DNA of 64,000 bases from CAZSDP01 sp964605665 (GTDB taxonomy: Bacteria; Planctomycetota; UBA8108; UBA1146). The DNA is taken from contig CAZSDP010000002.1 in NCBI GenBank assembly GCA_964605665.1, positions 62,001-126,000 on the forward strand, given 5' to 3'. A program made the position numbers and the translations under genes. Of the stretch, positions 36,036-45,008 are shown piece after piece (the first letter of the stretch is position 1; each line of letters begins with the position of its first letter). A model generated the notes under the pieces. The model saw only the letters and a list, made by a program, of their open reading frames with translations. It ran no database searches and was not told where the DNA came from.

Positions 36036-38126
36036 GTGTCCATCTCTAGGCGGACTTGGCTGAAGTCCGCATTCGCCGCAGGTGCTGCAGGGGTGACCGG
36101 CTTGCCGTTCATTCGGGTGATAGAGGCTCAACTATCAAATCCGTCACCTTTCACCCGGCCACTCTTTGTCCCGCCCGTCATGGTCCCAACAGTCCTTGAG
36201 GGAGAACCAGGATCGCCTGAGTGCTCGCTCGGCTCAGACTTGGTTTACCACGGCATTGCTCCTGAGTTCTATCCCGACCATGACTCCCATGCGCCGGACT
36301 GGAACATGGCTGCTCGGCAGGACTTCATGCTAGACGCGGTGGAGGGAACAGGAGAGATCCTACCAGGGGTCCAAACACCTGTTTTCGCTTATCGCGGGAT
36401 GGCTCGACCTGTTGCCGAAAACGGCGGAGGAATCGGTGCCAATGCAGAGCTTTCAGCCTGTGTTCCGGGGCCGACCTTCATCACTCGGATGGGTTCAAAT
36501 CCCGAAGATCTCTCGCCTTTTGGAACTCCATATGTCGTCCGGCATCGAAATCTACTGCCGGTCGAGCTCTCCTTACACCAGCACGGATCACACGCTCCGG
36601 CGCACTCTGACGGGTCGCCAGACTTCTATACCTTGCAAGGCAAAGCACGCGATTACTTCTACCCAAATGTCGGGCCACGAAGCGGTGCAACCCCGGGTAA
36701 TCCGGGCTTTGACACCCCACAGGAACTCCTTGGGACGACACTTTGGTATCACGAGCACGGTATGGATGTGACCGGCTTCAATGTGAACCGTGGCTTGGCT
36801 GGGGTTTACTTGGGAGTTGATACTTTAGAGCAAGAGCGGTTCGAGCAAGGTGTGCTACCACGCTTGATGGAAGCGGACGGTTCATTGAATGCTGATCAGG
36901 GGTATGGCGTGTACGATGTGCCGCTCATGATCAAAGATTTCCGATTCAATGCAGACGGTACTCTGTTCTACGACATGCTCGACCACAATGGTCACATTGG
37001 AAACGTCTACACTGTAAATGGCCGGGCTCAACCGTACATGACAGTGAAGCGCCGCAAGTATCGCTTCAGAGTTCTCAATGCATGCAATGCTCGCTACCTC
37101 ACCTTGCGGATGAACAGTCAGATGGGAGCAGACCAACAGGACGGAATCCCATTCCTTGCCCTCGGCAAAGATGCGTGGCAGTTCCCGACTGCTGAGTACA
37201 TTGATAGCTTCATGGCATGCCCTGGAGAACGATTCGATGTCGTGATCGACTTCTCTGAAGTGCCGCAAGGTATTGATCGGATGTACTTACAGAACATCAT
37301 GGATCAAACCCAAGGTCGTAAACCTAATGGAGTTGATCCGGATGATGAGCACACTCCTCTTATAGAGTTCCGTCTCGAAGAGGATAACAGTGGTCTTCCT
37401 GAGATTACGGTGACCGACGGTACTCCTTTGCGTCCAGTGCCAAAGATTGAAGAATCGGAAGTTGTGGCGACGCGACTCTTCGAGTTCCATCGCAGTCGAG
37501 GCGCTTGGATGGTGAGTGGCCAGTTCTATAGTCCCCGCCGTTCCGACGCCGTGCCTTATCGCAATAGCGCTGAGCGTTGGATCTTCAAGAATGGTGGTGG
37601 TGGCTGGTGGCACCCAATCCATACCCACCTCGAAGGATTCCAGATCGAGAGCATCGACGGAAAATCGGGAGACGATCTTCCACTGTGGTATCGTTACCAC
37701 AATGATCTCGTCAATCTGGAAGGCGGAGAAGAGGCGAGTGTTCTCATGAAGTTCCGAGACTTCCGAGGGCCATTCGTGAGCCACTGTCACATCATCGAGC
37801 ATGAAGACATGCGCATGATGTTCACCTTCGATCCGCGCGATGCTGGGGAAGAGAGTCTGAACGACGGCGTTCGCCCACATAACTACTCCCCAGAAGCTGC
37901 CGCTCAAACCGGAATGCCCGTGCCATGTCTTCCCGAGGAAGATCTGCTCTTTGAGCACTCGCAAAACTTGGCGAGTGGTGAGGTGGTTGGACCAGGCAAC
38001 TACCCGAAGATTGAGCATCGTGGAGTCGGCATCCCCAGTGAGTGTGTGGAACCTGAGGGTGACTGGGAGCTTGGGGACGGCCAAATCCGGCCCGAAGATC
38101 CGATACCGGAGAACCAAGAACCATGA
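36036..38126 (+). CDS. TAT-exported multicopper oxidase, copy 2
   Basis: A 696-residue paralogue of the preceding oxidase, collinear throughout. TAT signal SRRTWLKSAFAAGAAG. Copper motifs intact: LHQHGSHAPAHSDG, WYHEHGMD, HPIHTHLEGF, HCHIIEHEDMRMM. Differences cluster in the N-terminal 100 residues and around the second His motif (HDHAMD in copy 1 versus HEHGMD here). The start is GTG behind AGAGAGG. The stop overlaps the ATG of the SCO gene (ATGA), so the oxidase and a copper chaperone are made together. Confidence 0.92.
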   Translation: MSISRRTWLKSAFAAGAAGVTGLPFIRVIEAQLSNPSPFTRPLFVPPVMVPTVLEGEPGSPECSLGSDLVYHGIAPEFYPDHDSHAPDWNMAARQDFMLDAVEGTGEILPGVQTPVFAYRGMARPVAENGGGIGANAELSACVPGPTFITRMGSNPEDLSPFGTPYVVRHRNLLPVELSLHQHGSHAPAHSDGSPDFYTLQGKARDYFYPNVGPRSGATPGNPGFDTPQELLGTTLWYHEHGMDVTGFNVNRGLAGVYLGVDTLEQERFEQGVLPRLMEADGSLNADQGYGVYDVPLMIKDFRFNADGTLFYDMLDHNGHIGNVYTVNGRAQPYMTVKRRKYRFRVLNACNARYLTLRMNSQMGADQQDGIPFLALGKDAWQFPTAEYIDSFMACPGERFDVVIDFSEVPQGIDRMYLQNIMDQTQGRKPNGVDPDDEHTPLIEFRLEEDNSGLPEITVTDGTPLRPVPKIEESEVVATRLFEFHRSRGAWMVSGQFYSPRRSDAVPYRNSAERWIFKNGGGGWWHPIHTHLEGFQIESIDGKSGDDLPLWYRYHNDLVNLEGGEEASVLMKFRDFRGPFVSHCHIIEHEDMRMMFTFDPRDAGEESLNDGVRPHNYSPEAAAQTGMPVPCLPEEDLLFEHSQNLASGEVVGPGNYPKIEHRGVGIPSECVEPEGDWELGDGQIRPEDPIPENQEP

Positions 38127-38908
38127 TCCAAGGTGTCGTCAGATTGTTTCTTCGAAACAAAAGTTCCATATGTGAATTCGTATGGGGAGGAGCGCCGACT
38201 GCGGCGCTCCTCCTCATTGTTACAGTTTTGTTTGTCGGCTGCGCCGGATCAGAGAATCTCGTTCGCAATGAGAGCGAGACTCAGACCACAAATTTGGAAG
38301 CGCCACTGGAGTTTGTCGACAAGGCGGCTTGGGTAGAGCCACACTCTGCTCCCAGCGGGCGATATTCAGATAAGTTCCCAGACATCGTTCTCGTTGATCA
38401 TCTCGGTAAGAAGCATCGCTTCTATCAAGACCTCGTTCGAGACAAAGTCGTTCTGGTTCAGTTTTTCTATACGACATGCGACGGAATATGACCGAAAGTG
38501 ACGGAGAACCTGGTTCGGGTTCAAGGAAAACTCGGTGCTTATTTGGGCGAGAAAATCTGGTTTCTTTCGATTTCGATCGATCCAGAGAATGATGACCCAA
38601 CGGCACTGAAAGCGTATCGCGATCAGATTCCAGAGGAGTATCGAAAAGGGTGGGTCCACCTCACCGGAAGCTACCGCGACATCGAAGGACTTCGCTGGCG
38701 ACTCGGGGTCTACGATCTCGATCCGGAAATCGACGCAGACCTCACCGAACATTCGGGGATCGTGACCTTTGGCAACGACTCCAACGACTGGTGGGCTGCG
38801 TTGCCCGCCGAGATGCTCGCCAATGAACTGACCGAAGGAATGCTACGCTTGATCAATAGCGACAAGCCATCGTTCTATCCACGCTCAAGATCTCGCGGCC
38901 GGCGTTAA
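38123..38908 (+). CDS. SCO1/SenC/PrrC-type copper chaperone; probable selenoprotein (in-frame TGA)
   Basis: A 261-residue SCO protein read through one in-frame TGA at 38489-38491. SCO proteins are membrane-anchored thioredoxin-fold copper chaperones whose metal site is C-x-x-x-C plus a distant His. Here the motif reads C-D-G-I-TGA-P: Cys119, TGA codon 123, then Pro, exactly where the second Cys belongs. The downstream part stays in the same frame and is fully family-like (WFLSISIDPENDDP, WVHLTGS, and TEHSG with His210, about 90 residues after the Cys pair). Coding to the end at 38908 is uninterrupted otherwise. This is best explained by selenocysteine insertion; a sequencing error or fresh nonsense mutation is the alternative. 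An N-terminal lipoprotein-type signal ends LFVGC. ATGA overlap with oxidase 2. Confidence 0.82.
38186..38213 (+). repeat. Hairpin inside the SCO signal-peptide region
   Basis: A perfect 12-bp stem GGAGGAGCGCCG / CGGCGCTCCTCC with loop ACTG. It nearly matches the terminator after oxidase 1 and lies at a similar distance (59 bases) after the oxidase 2 stop. It now falls inside the coding region for the SCO signal peptide (WGGAPTAALLL). It could attenuate transcription between oxidase 2 and the SCO part. Confidence 0.6.
38492..38522 (+). promoter_or_regulatory. Candidate bacterial SECIS hairpin
   Basis: Immediately after the TGA, GAACC (38506-38510) pairs with GGTTC (38518-38522) around a seven-base loop TGGTTCG. 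The loop begins 19 bases after the TGA and has G at its second position, both within the published bacterial SECIS consensus as I recall it. A competing stem CCGAA (38492-38496) / TTCGG (38514-38518) is also possible. Confidence 0.5.
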
Positions 38909-38927
38909 CCGACCCCAACCGCCGAAA

Positions 38928-41282
38928 CTATAAAGCTCGGCGCGTTTTCTTAGCCTCGGTTTGTGACAGCTCGACCGTCACCTCCGCGCTCCAGGTGCCG
39001 CGGGGGTCTTCTCGTTCGGTGAGGGTCTCGATCAGCGTCGCGATCGTTCGGGGGGGGATGGCGCGGTAGAGCTCTCTGCCTTGGTGTTTGATCACGACCT
39101 CTTTGTCGAGGTCGAGCATCGAGTCGTCGAGGCGGATCGAGAGTTTGTCGATGCCCTCCACTGCTTCGATTTCGATCTCTTGTCCAGATCGGTGGAGGAC
39201 GACTCGAGCTCCCTTTTTCGGGGTTGCGTTGTGCAGCCAGTAGAATCGGGGGTGGGTGACATCGTCTTGGAGCCAGACGATTTTGGTCGGTCGCAAGTTG
39301 CGCCGAAACTTCTGCATCCAGGGGAGCGCTGCGGCATCTTCTCGATCGATCCAGTGTCCCTTGCCCTCATAGATCTCCACCCAGTGCTCATATCCTTGCG
39401 AATCTTCTGAACGAAGTTCGCTGAGTTTCACCTTCCATTCACGCGCCACTTCGTTGCGACGATATGCGGAATCTTCCCCCCCCATGTGGAGAGTGAAGGG
39501 AAGATTACGTAGTCCGTCGGGGCGAGTTTCGTTTGGATGTCCTGCCATCATCGCCGCAGCGGCGAATCGGTCCGCCATCCGGGGGGCGAGTTGATAGACA
39601 CCGTCCCCTCCGGCGGAGTACCCCATCAGGTAGATCCGATCGGGATCGACTCCGTGGAGTGTGATGAAGTCGGCGATCAATCGATCGAAGAGAGGGTCGA
39701 TGTGACCTTGGTGCCAGAGGTTCCAGGTATCGGTGGGAGCTCTCGGTGCGAGATAGATCCCCTCTTCGACCTGGTAGAGCTTCTTTTGGTTCTCCCATTG
39801 CTGATCGTTCACCGAAGCAGGAGCCCCTCCGCCACCATGCATCGAAATCCAAAGACTGTGTCCTTGGGGGGGGCGCTCTCCAAACACGCGGGTGGCGTAT
39901 TTCATTGAGTGTGACCCGATGGTGATCGTCCCCTCTTCGAGGGGAGTGGATCGTGTCTTCGCTACTCGTTGCTTTTGAGCGGAGAGAAGAAGTTCACGCG
40001 CCCGTGCCGCGTCGAAGGCGGAGATTGGAGAATCTGCCCACGGTTCGGCGGCGATCTTCTGCATGTCGAGATCGTTCGCGAGAGCATCGCTCAGCTGTGA
40101 GACTTCGCTGCCAGCAGCGGGGACCACCATCTCGACAAATTGCTCGTCGCGATCGACTCGAAACTGCTGCGATCGATCGGGATAGACAGACTCGATTTGG
40201 ACGGTGTATCGACCATCGAGAGGAAGTAATGCGGTGAGGTGATCATTCGCATCGAAGCGCTCGTCACGAGTCTGGCCTCGAAACAACTCTGCTCCGTCGC
40301 TGTCGACGACTGTGATCGGGGCCGCCAGCCGCACGCCATTTTCATCTCGAATTCGAAAGCGGACGCGCGCTTGACCGGTGGGGACTTCGATAGTGCTCTC
40401 GGTATAACGGTCGGTGACATCGACTGCGTAGACCGATCGGTCTTGGGGACTCCACACGAGAGGAAAGTGAATCGGAGTTTTGCGCCAAGTTGTGGCGTAG
40501 ATCGCATGGCGTGGATCATCGCGTCGCGCTGAGGCGGCACGTCCGGTAAACCAGGCGCGATCGAGATCATCCCCGGTCGGTTCAGCAGCTCCGGTGAAGC
40601 GCCACGCGGTGCCGTCCCAGATCTCGACCCAAGAGTGATTGCCGCTTCCGTCTGACCAGAGGGGAGTCCCGACAAATCGCGCGGGAACCCCGACCGATCG
40701 GCAGGCATCGATCAGCAGAACGGAGAGCCCGCTGCAAGATGCGAGTCCCGCTTCGATGCTCTCGGCAGGACTTTGATTCGCTTTCGGTCGCTGAGTGGAG
40801 TATTTGACGCCGAAAGTTTGAAAGATCTCCCGATTCAACTTCGTGGCGGCTGCGGCGGGAGTTGAGATCGACTCGACCATCGGAGTGCAACGCTCTCCAA
40901 GAGTTCGACGCCACCGTTCCCTGGTTTCGTCGATCGACGCATAGGGAAGAACCGCTTCTCGGAAGATCTGTTCCGGAACTTGCTCGTGCCAGGGTGAGCG
41001 CCGCCACACTTGGTGGGCGAGTTGACAGTTTTCGATCAAAAACTCTGCATCGAGGCTCTTGAGGTCTGAGTCCGGCATTCCGAGGATCAGCCAACGCATC
41101 GCATCGCGCTGGTCTGTCGGTACTCCATCGAGTGCCGCTTCGATCTGAGCTCGATTTTCAGCGGCGCGCAGGAGGCACTTCTCCAGCTCGAGGTCTGCGA
41201 ACTCGATGGTTGCAGAGTCCACCGTGGCAGCGAAGAAGGAGAGAAGGTAGAGAGTGACGATCGTTAGTCTCCAGTAGCACAC
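38928..41282 (-). CDS. Secreted transglutaminase-like / alpha-beta hydrolase fusion
   Basis: A 784-residue exported protein (signal LTIVTLYLLSFFAATVDSA). Residues about 150-245 form a transglutaminase-like cysteine domain: SIEAGLASCSGLSVLLIDACRSVG with the nucleophile Cys, GNHSWVEIWDG with His, and the following Asp region. Residues about 450-680 form a serine-hydrolase domain of the PHB-depolymerase/feruloyl-esterase type: SMHGGGGAP (oxyanion), LMGYSAGGDGVYQLAP (Ser) and EGKGHWID (His). The start is GTG behind GAGGAG. The fusion is unusual, but each catalytic set appears intact. Role probably in degrading external polymers or peptides. Confidence 0.8.
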   Translation of the reverse strand: MCYWRLTIVTLYLLSFFAATVDSATIEFADLELEKCLLRAAENRAQIEAALDGVPTDQRDAMRWLILGMPDSDLKSLDAEFLIENCQLAHQVWRRSPWHEQVPEQIFREAVLPYASIDETRERWRRTLGERCTPMVESISTPAAAATKLNREIFQTFGVKYSTQRPKANQSPAESIEAGLASCSGLSVLLIDACRSVGVPARFVGTPLWSDGSGNHSWVEIWDGTAWRFTGAAEPTGDDLDRAWFTGRAASARRDDPRHAIYATTWRKTPIHFPLVWSPQDRSVYAVDVTDRYTESTIEVPTGQARVRFRIRDENGVRLAAPITVVDSDGAELFRGQTRDERFDANDHLTALLPLDGRYTVQIESVYPDRSQQFRVDRDEQFVEMVVPAAGSEVSQLSDALANDLDMQKIAAEPWADSPISAFDAARARELLLSAQKQRVAKTRSTPLEEGTITIGSHSMKYATRVFGERPPQGHSLWISMHGGGGAPASVNDQQWENQKKLYQVEEGIYLAPRAPTDTWNLWHQGHIDPLFDRLIADFITLHGVDPDRIYLMGYSAGGDGVYQLAPRMADRFAAAAMMAGHPNETRPDGLRNLPFTLHMGGEDSAYRRNEVAREWKVKLSELRSEDSQGYEHWVEIYEGKGHWIDREDAAALPWMQKFRRNLRPTKIVWLQDDVTHPRFYWLHNATPKKGARVVLHRSGQEIEIEAVEGIDKLSIRLDDSMLDLDKEVVIKHQGRELYRAIPPRTIATLIETLTEREDPRGTWSAEVTVELSQTEAKKTRRAL

Positions 41283-41538
41283 GTTGAACTCCTCAGAAGA
41301 TCAGAATGGGGCAAAGGGAATTGGGTCGACGACTCAGTCCTGCGCCCGTCGCTGGGGCAGCCTGTGAAAGGATGAGATCGGTCGTGAAGGGGAAGAGGGT
41401 ACCACGAGAGGCAGCCTCGGCGGACGGTCGATCTCCGATCGTCGCAGAGGGGCTGATCAAGTGAGAGCTGGAGCCTCAATCCTCTGGCGATTGCCAACGA
41501 TCGCAAGGAGAGAAAAGGCGCTGAGCCGGTGATGCCAC

Positions 41539-41570
41539 CACTCAGCGTTCTTCCCACTCAGCGTTCTTCC
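41539..41570. repeat. 16-bp tandem repeat after the VWA/beta-helix gene
   Basis: Two exact copies of CACTCAGCGTTCTTCC plus a partial third (CACTCAGTG), in the 312-base gap 41283-41594 between two leftward genes. The rest of that gap shows no recognised feature. Confidence 0.75.
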
Positions 41571-41594
41571 CACTCAGTGTGCTGCGACTTCCAC

Positions 41595-44500
41595 TCAGGG
41601 GCAGGTGGTGTCGCCGTCGCAGCCGATCGGATCTGGGGTCGAATCTTCTCCACAGCTCGGCCCAGGATCGGGTGGGGGAGGTCCACCGGTGAAGAGATAG
41701 GAGAGTTCGTAAATCGGATCGGAAATGCTCACTCCGCCATCGTCGTTGACATCGGCGCTGTCCTCACACACCGGGGGAGTACCCGCTAAGAACAAGTAGG
41801 TCAGAAGGAAAATGGCATCGGCGATTTCCAACCCACCATTGTTGTTGGCATCTCCGCGGATGAAGAACTCCGCGGCGAGGAGGTCGCACTCATCGGGGAT
41901 CCCATTCTGGTCGAGGTCGAGAGCTTCCCCACTTGCGATCTCGCAGATATCGAGCGTCCCATCTCCATCGCAGTCTGCGGGATGTTCGCAGACATCGGAG
42001 ACCCCATTGAGGTCGCAGTCGATATTGTATTCGTCAGCTCCGATATCGAGCACGGGGCCACCGGTCAGCAGATCCTGAAGTCGCGGTTTTCCATCGAAGG
42101 TGATCAGAATCGGCAGCGAGACCAACTCACCCTGATCGATGAGGGGGCTTCCGGCAGAGGGGATCTGAGGCAAGTTGGGAGGAAGGTCGAGATTCGAAAC
42201 CGTGTTGAGGTTCGTGGGCCCAAAGAGCTCCCAACTGATTCCAGGGCACTCACTCCCAGTGATCTCGCTCAATACCGAAGAGCGAAATGGCTGGGCTAGG
42301 GTGGCAGGTGGGCAAGCGGCGATCCACTCTCTGGAGCCTCCGGCGTTGCGGTCGATCACGCAATTGACCCCCTCGATCGAGGCGAATGGAGCCAGCGCGA
42401 GCCCACTCCCGGAGTCTGGGGACGGCTCGGTCAGTTCGTTATCGGTGATGGTGTTGTTATAAAACCGTGCGGGCCCCAAGGCTGGCGCGGGGGACGGTGG
42501 AGATTCGAGCGATGCGTAGATTCCGCCACCGGTTTCTCTGGCGGTGTTGTTCGAGATGTAGTTTCCGATCAAGTCGCAACGATCGAAGGTGGTCGAAAAG
42601 AGATAGTCGACATAGAGTCCACCGCCACTGCCTCCGTCGAGAAGGCTTGGGACGGCAGAATCGATATTGTTACTGACAATCGCGTTATTGAAGATCTCGG
42701 CAATGCCTCCGCTGTCGCCATGTTGCAGGTAGATGCCCCCTCCTCGAAACTGTTGAGGTGGGTTTGGAAGATTGATCGCAACATTGTCGCGAATCATGTT
42801 TGCTTCGATCCTCACCCGATGGGCAAAACTGAGAGGGCCATTGACCGCGGCGTAAACTCCAGCCCCTAGCGAAGCTTGGTTGTCTTCGATGGTGTTTCCG
42901 CAGATGACGGTTTCTTCTGAGTCGCTGCTCACAAAGATTCCACCACCTTGACGCGAGTTGTTTGCTGTCGTTAGGAGAAAGCTGTTGCTTTCGATGGTGT
43001 TCTTACTGATCACCGTGGACTCGGTGTCCTCGAGATAGATACCGCCACCGCGGTATCCGCCGATGGCTCCGGAAACATTCGAGGTGATTTCGTTGAGGGT
43101 GATTTCGACATCGCGAGCATGGAGAGCCGCAATTCCGCCGCCATTGGTGCACCCCTCATTATTGACGATCTTGTTCCCTCGGATGACGACTCGTGGATCG
43201 GTCGAGGTGTTGAGCCCACCCACGAGAATCCCGCCACCTTCACCATTCGGGAGTACCGGTCCATTTGCCAAGGTGGTGATCCCGTCACGGATCGTAAATC
43301 CATACCAGTCGGCGGGATCTTCGGTCGTCGCCCAACCGATCTGTACCTTTCGAGTGACTTCACCCTCACCGCCGTAGACCCACAGGCGGCGTCCCTCTGG
43401 TTGTTGGGTGATGGAGTCTGCTGCGATGTGGGTCACATCGGGTCCCTCCGTGGAGACCAAAAGGAGCGACTCAAACTGGTCGAGATCGATCAGCACGTTT
43501 TCGTAATACTCACCCGGCTCGACTCGAATCGTGACATTGGTGAGGCTGTTATCTACGGCAAACGCGATCGCCTCGGTGATGGTGGGGATCGCTCCTGGAC
43601 CGACGAGAAGATCGTTCGGTGCGGTCGGAGGAAGTGGGCCATCGACGACCTGGCAGCAAGGTGAAAAGTCACATTCGAGCGTTTGCAGTGATCCAAGTAT
43701 CTTGTTGTAGAGGGACGAGACGAACTCCGGGTCTCCCAATTCATTCAGGTCGAAAACTCTGGCGATTCCTCCACTTGCGAGGACTCTCGCCTGCAGTGAG
43801 TTCTCGGAGGGACTTCCTTGTAGCGAATCGAGGGTCCAGTCCCTGAGGAATGAGTCACAGGTCGAATGGTCGCGGGAAGGATCGCCGTACTGCTCCACAA
43901 CGAGGTCCGCGGTGGGATCGACGAGCATGAACAGGAGGACGTCATTGTTGACGAGAGCTGCGGTCGTTTCGATCAGTTCCGTGTCCCACTCCGGATCTAG
44001 AACATTCGTCGGATCGATTTCGAGATGGCCAAATCGATTTTCGGGATGATACGGAATATCGGAGTTCTCATTGGTGACAAGGATGAACACTCGGCGGGCG
44101 TCGGGCCGAAAATCGAAGTTCGATGCGGGCCCACTCAATTCACTCATCGGGGCAACCTCGAGGACCATTCGGATCATCTCCAAGCCAGCTTCGGGATTTA
44201 CCGAGTGATTGAGGTGAGGGGCATCGATCGGCACGCTCGAGTCGATCGACAAGAGGTTCATCGTGGTGAGGTCAGAGTCATTCGAGAGAATCTGATACAG
44301 TTCCGGAGGTGTTGATCCCGCGTGTGCACTCGACGGCACTGTAGATTGACCAGGGGTGAGAGTGCCTCCGATCAAAGAGATGCCGAATTGAGCATCGATC
44401 CCTTGCGAGACCAAGTCTGCGGAAAAGTCCGCGAGGCCGCTCGAAACGACAGAGATCAGGGATGACATCGAACCTGACGCATCGACAATGAAGATGAAGT

Positions 44501-44615
44501 CGACCTCGTCCTGGGCAAGAGCCATAGAACAGAACCCACCAGCGGCGATGAATCCAGTGACGATGAATATCGAGCATGCAACCAAGCACTTACGGCGAAG
44601 ATTCGTCGTCACCAT
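41595..44615 (-). CDS. Secreted VWA / right-handed beta-helix protein with dockerin-like tail
   Basis: A 1006-residue secreted protein. After a signal peptide (SIFIVTGFIAAGGFCSMALAQ) comes a VWA domain with an intact MIDAS (FIVDASGSM). Residues about 340-770 are parallel beta-helix repeats dense in GGGIY/NNTI/ENN motifs, as in pectate-lyase-like surface proteins. The C-terminus has calcium-loop repeats (DCDGDGTLDICE, DLDQNGIPDECD) and then paired RGDANNNGG / DVNDDGGVSISDPIY units, the dockerin-like tail with PPPPDPGPSCG typical of planctomycetes. Of several in-frame Mets, 44615 follows AAGGAAGA at the right distance and gives the best signal peptide. Likely an adhesion or matrix protein. Confidence 0.82.
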   Translation of the reverse strand: MVTTNLRRKCLVACSIFIVTGFIAAGGFCSMALAQDEVDFIFIVDASGSMSSLISVVSSGLADFSADLVSQGIDAQFGISLIGGTLTPGQSTVPSSAHAGSTPPELYQILSNDSDLTTMNLLSIDSSVPIDAPHLNHSVNPEAGLEMIRMVLEVAPMSELSGPASNFDFRPDARRVFILVTNENSDIPYHPENRFGHLEIDPTNVLDPEWDTELIETTAALVNNDVLLFMLVDPTADLVVEQYGDPSRDHSTCDSFLRDWTLDSLQGSPSENSLQARVLASGGIARVFDLNELGDPEFVSSLYNKILGSLQTLECDFSPCCQVVDGPLPPTAPNDLLVGPGAIPTITEAIAFAVDNSLTNVTIRVEPGEYYENVLIDLDQFESLLLVSTEGPDVTHIAADSITQQPEGRRLWVYGGEGEVTRKVQIGWATTEDPADWYGFTIRDGITTLANGPVLPNGEGGGILVGGLNTSTDPRVVIRGNKIVNNEGCTNGGGIAALHARDVEITLNEITSNVSGAIGGYRGGGIYLEDTESTVISKNTIESNSFLLTTANNSRQGGGIFVSSDSEETVICGNTIEDNQASLGAGVYAAVNGPLSFAHRVRIEANMIRDNVAINLPNPPQQFRGGGIYLQHGDSGGIAEIFNNAIVSNNIDSAVPSLLDGGSGGGLYVDYLFSTTFDRCDLIGNYISNNTARETGGGIYASLESPPSPAPALGPARFYNNTITDNELTEPSPDSGSGLALAPFASIEGVNCVIDRNAGGSREWIAACPPATLAQPFRSSVLSEITGSECPGISWELFGPTNLNTVSNLDLPPNLPQIPSAGSPLIDQGELVSLPILITFDGKPRLQDLLTGGPVLDIGADEYNIDCDLNGVSDVCEHPADCDGDGTLDICEIASGEALDLDQNGIPDECDLLAAEFFIRGDANNNGGLEIADAIFLLTYLFLAGTPPVCEDSADVNDDGGVSISDPIYELSYLFTGGPPPPDPGPSCGEDSTPDPIGCDGDTTCP

Positions 44616-45008
44616 TGACCACTCTTCCTTCATCCAGATTTTCATTGAATCCACGAGACGACATCTGCAGACCATGAGGCGGGATTTGACCTTCAGATGA
44701 AGAGTTGGAGATAGAAACGAGAGCCCGAAAAACCGACGAGTCCTTGCAAGGGATGAGACTCACCCGTTCGTTCCCTTCACCTTAAGGGAAGAATTCCGCC
44801 ATTGGAAGCTCCTCCATGCTCTCGGAATCTCCTTCGACCTCGCAGGCGTAGAGGCGACCGAAAGGTTCGCCTAAAGCCCTTGTTACAAACGATATAGGGC
44901 AGTGTTGCACCCCCGTGGTGAAGTCGCTAGCTTGGTGCTGATTGGTTCAGAGCTTCCCCCTCGAGTGGTGAGGCGGGATGTATCGACGAGTTGACGGAGG
45001 CACTTCCG
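44616..45008. other. Leader region of the thioredoxin/peptide/YcaO cluster
   Basis: 393 non-coding bases between divergent genes. It contains a stable hairpin at 44852-44872: AGGCGACC pairs with GGTTCGCCT (one bulged T) around a GAAA tetraloop. A second stem GAGTC / GACTC surrounds CCTTGCAAGG near 44738-44761. The promoter for the rightward cluster should lie here, but no convincing -35/-10 pair was found. The hairpins may form a structured 5' leader. Confidence 0.45.

Noticed and set aside
38489..38491. TGA read as tryptophan (alternative genetic code)
   Set aside because: Many genes here end in TGA, often in ATGA overlaps with confirmed neighbours, and Trp would not fit the metal site.
38123..38908. 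Two separate genes or a simple pseudogene instead of one SCO gene
   Set aside because: The second part has no ribosome-binding site or own start, stays in frame, and keeps every SCO motif; only the codon at the second Cys is TGA.
31836..38908. A single selenium operon from SenB-like gene to SCO
   Set aside because: The genes are separated by a 392-base gap and the oxidase 1 terminator; the name SenC for SCO proteins is unrelated to the selenoneine SenC.
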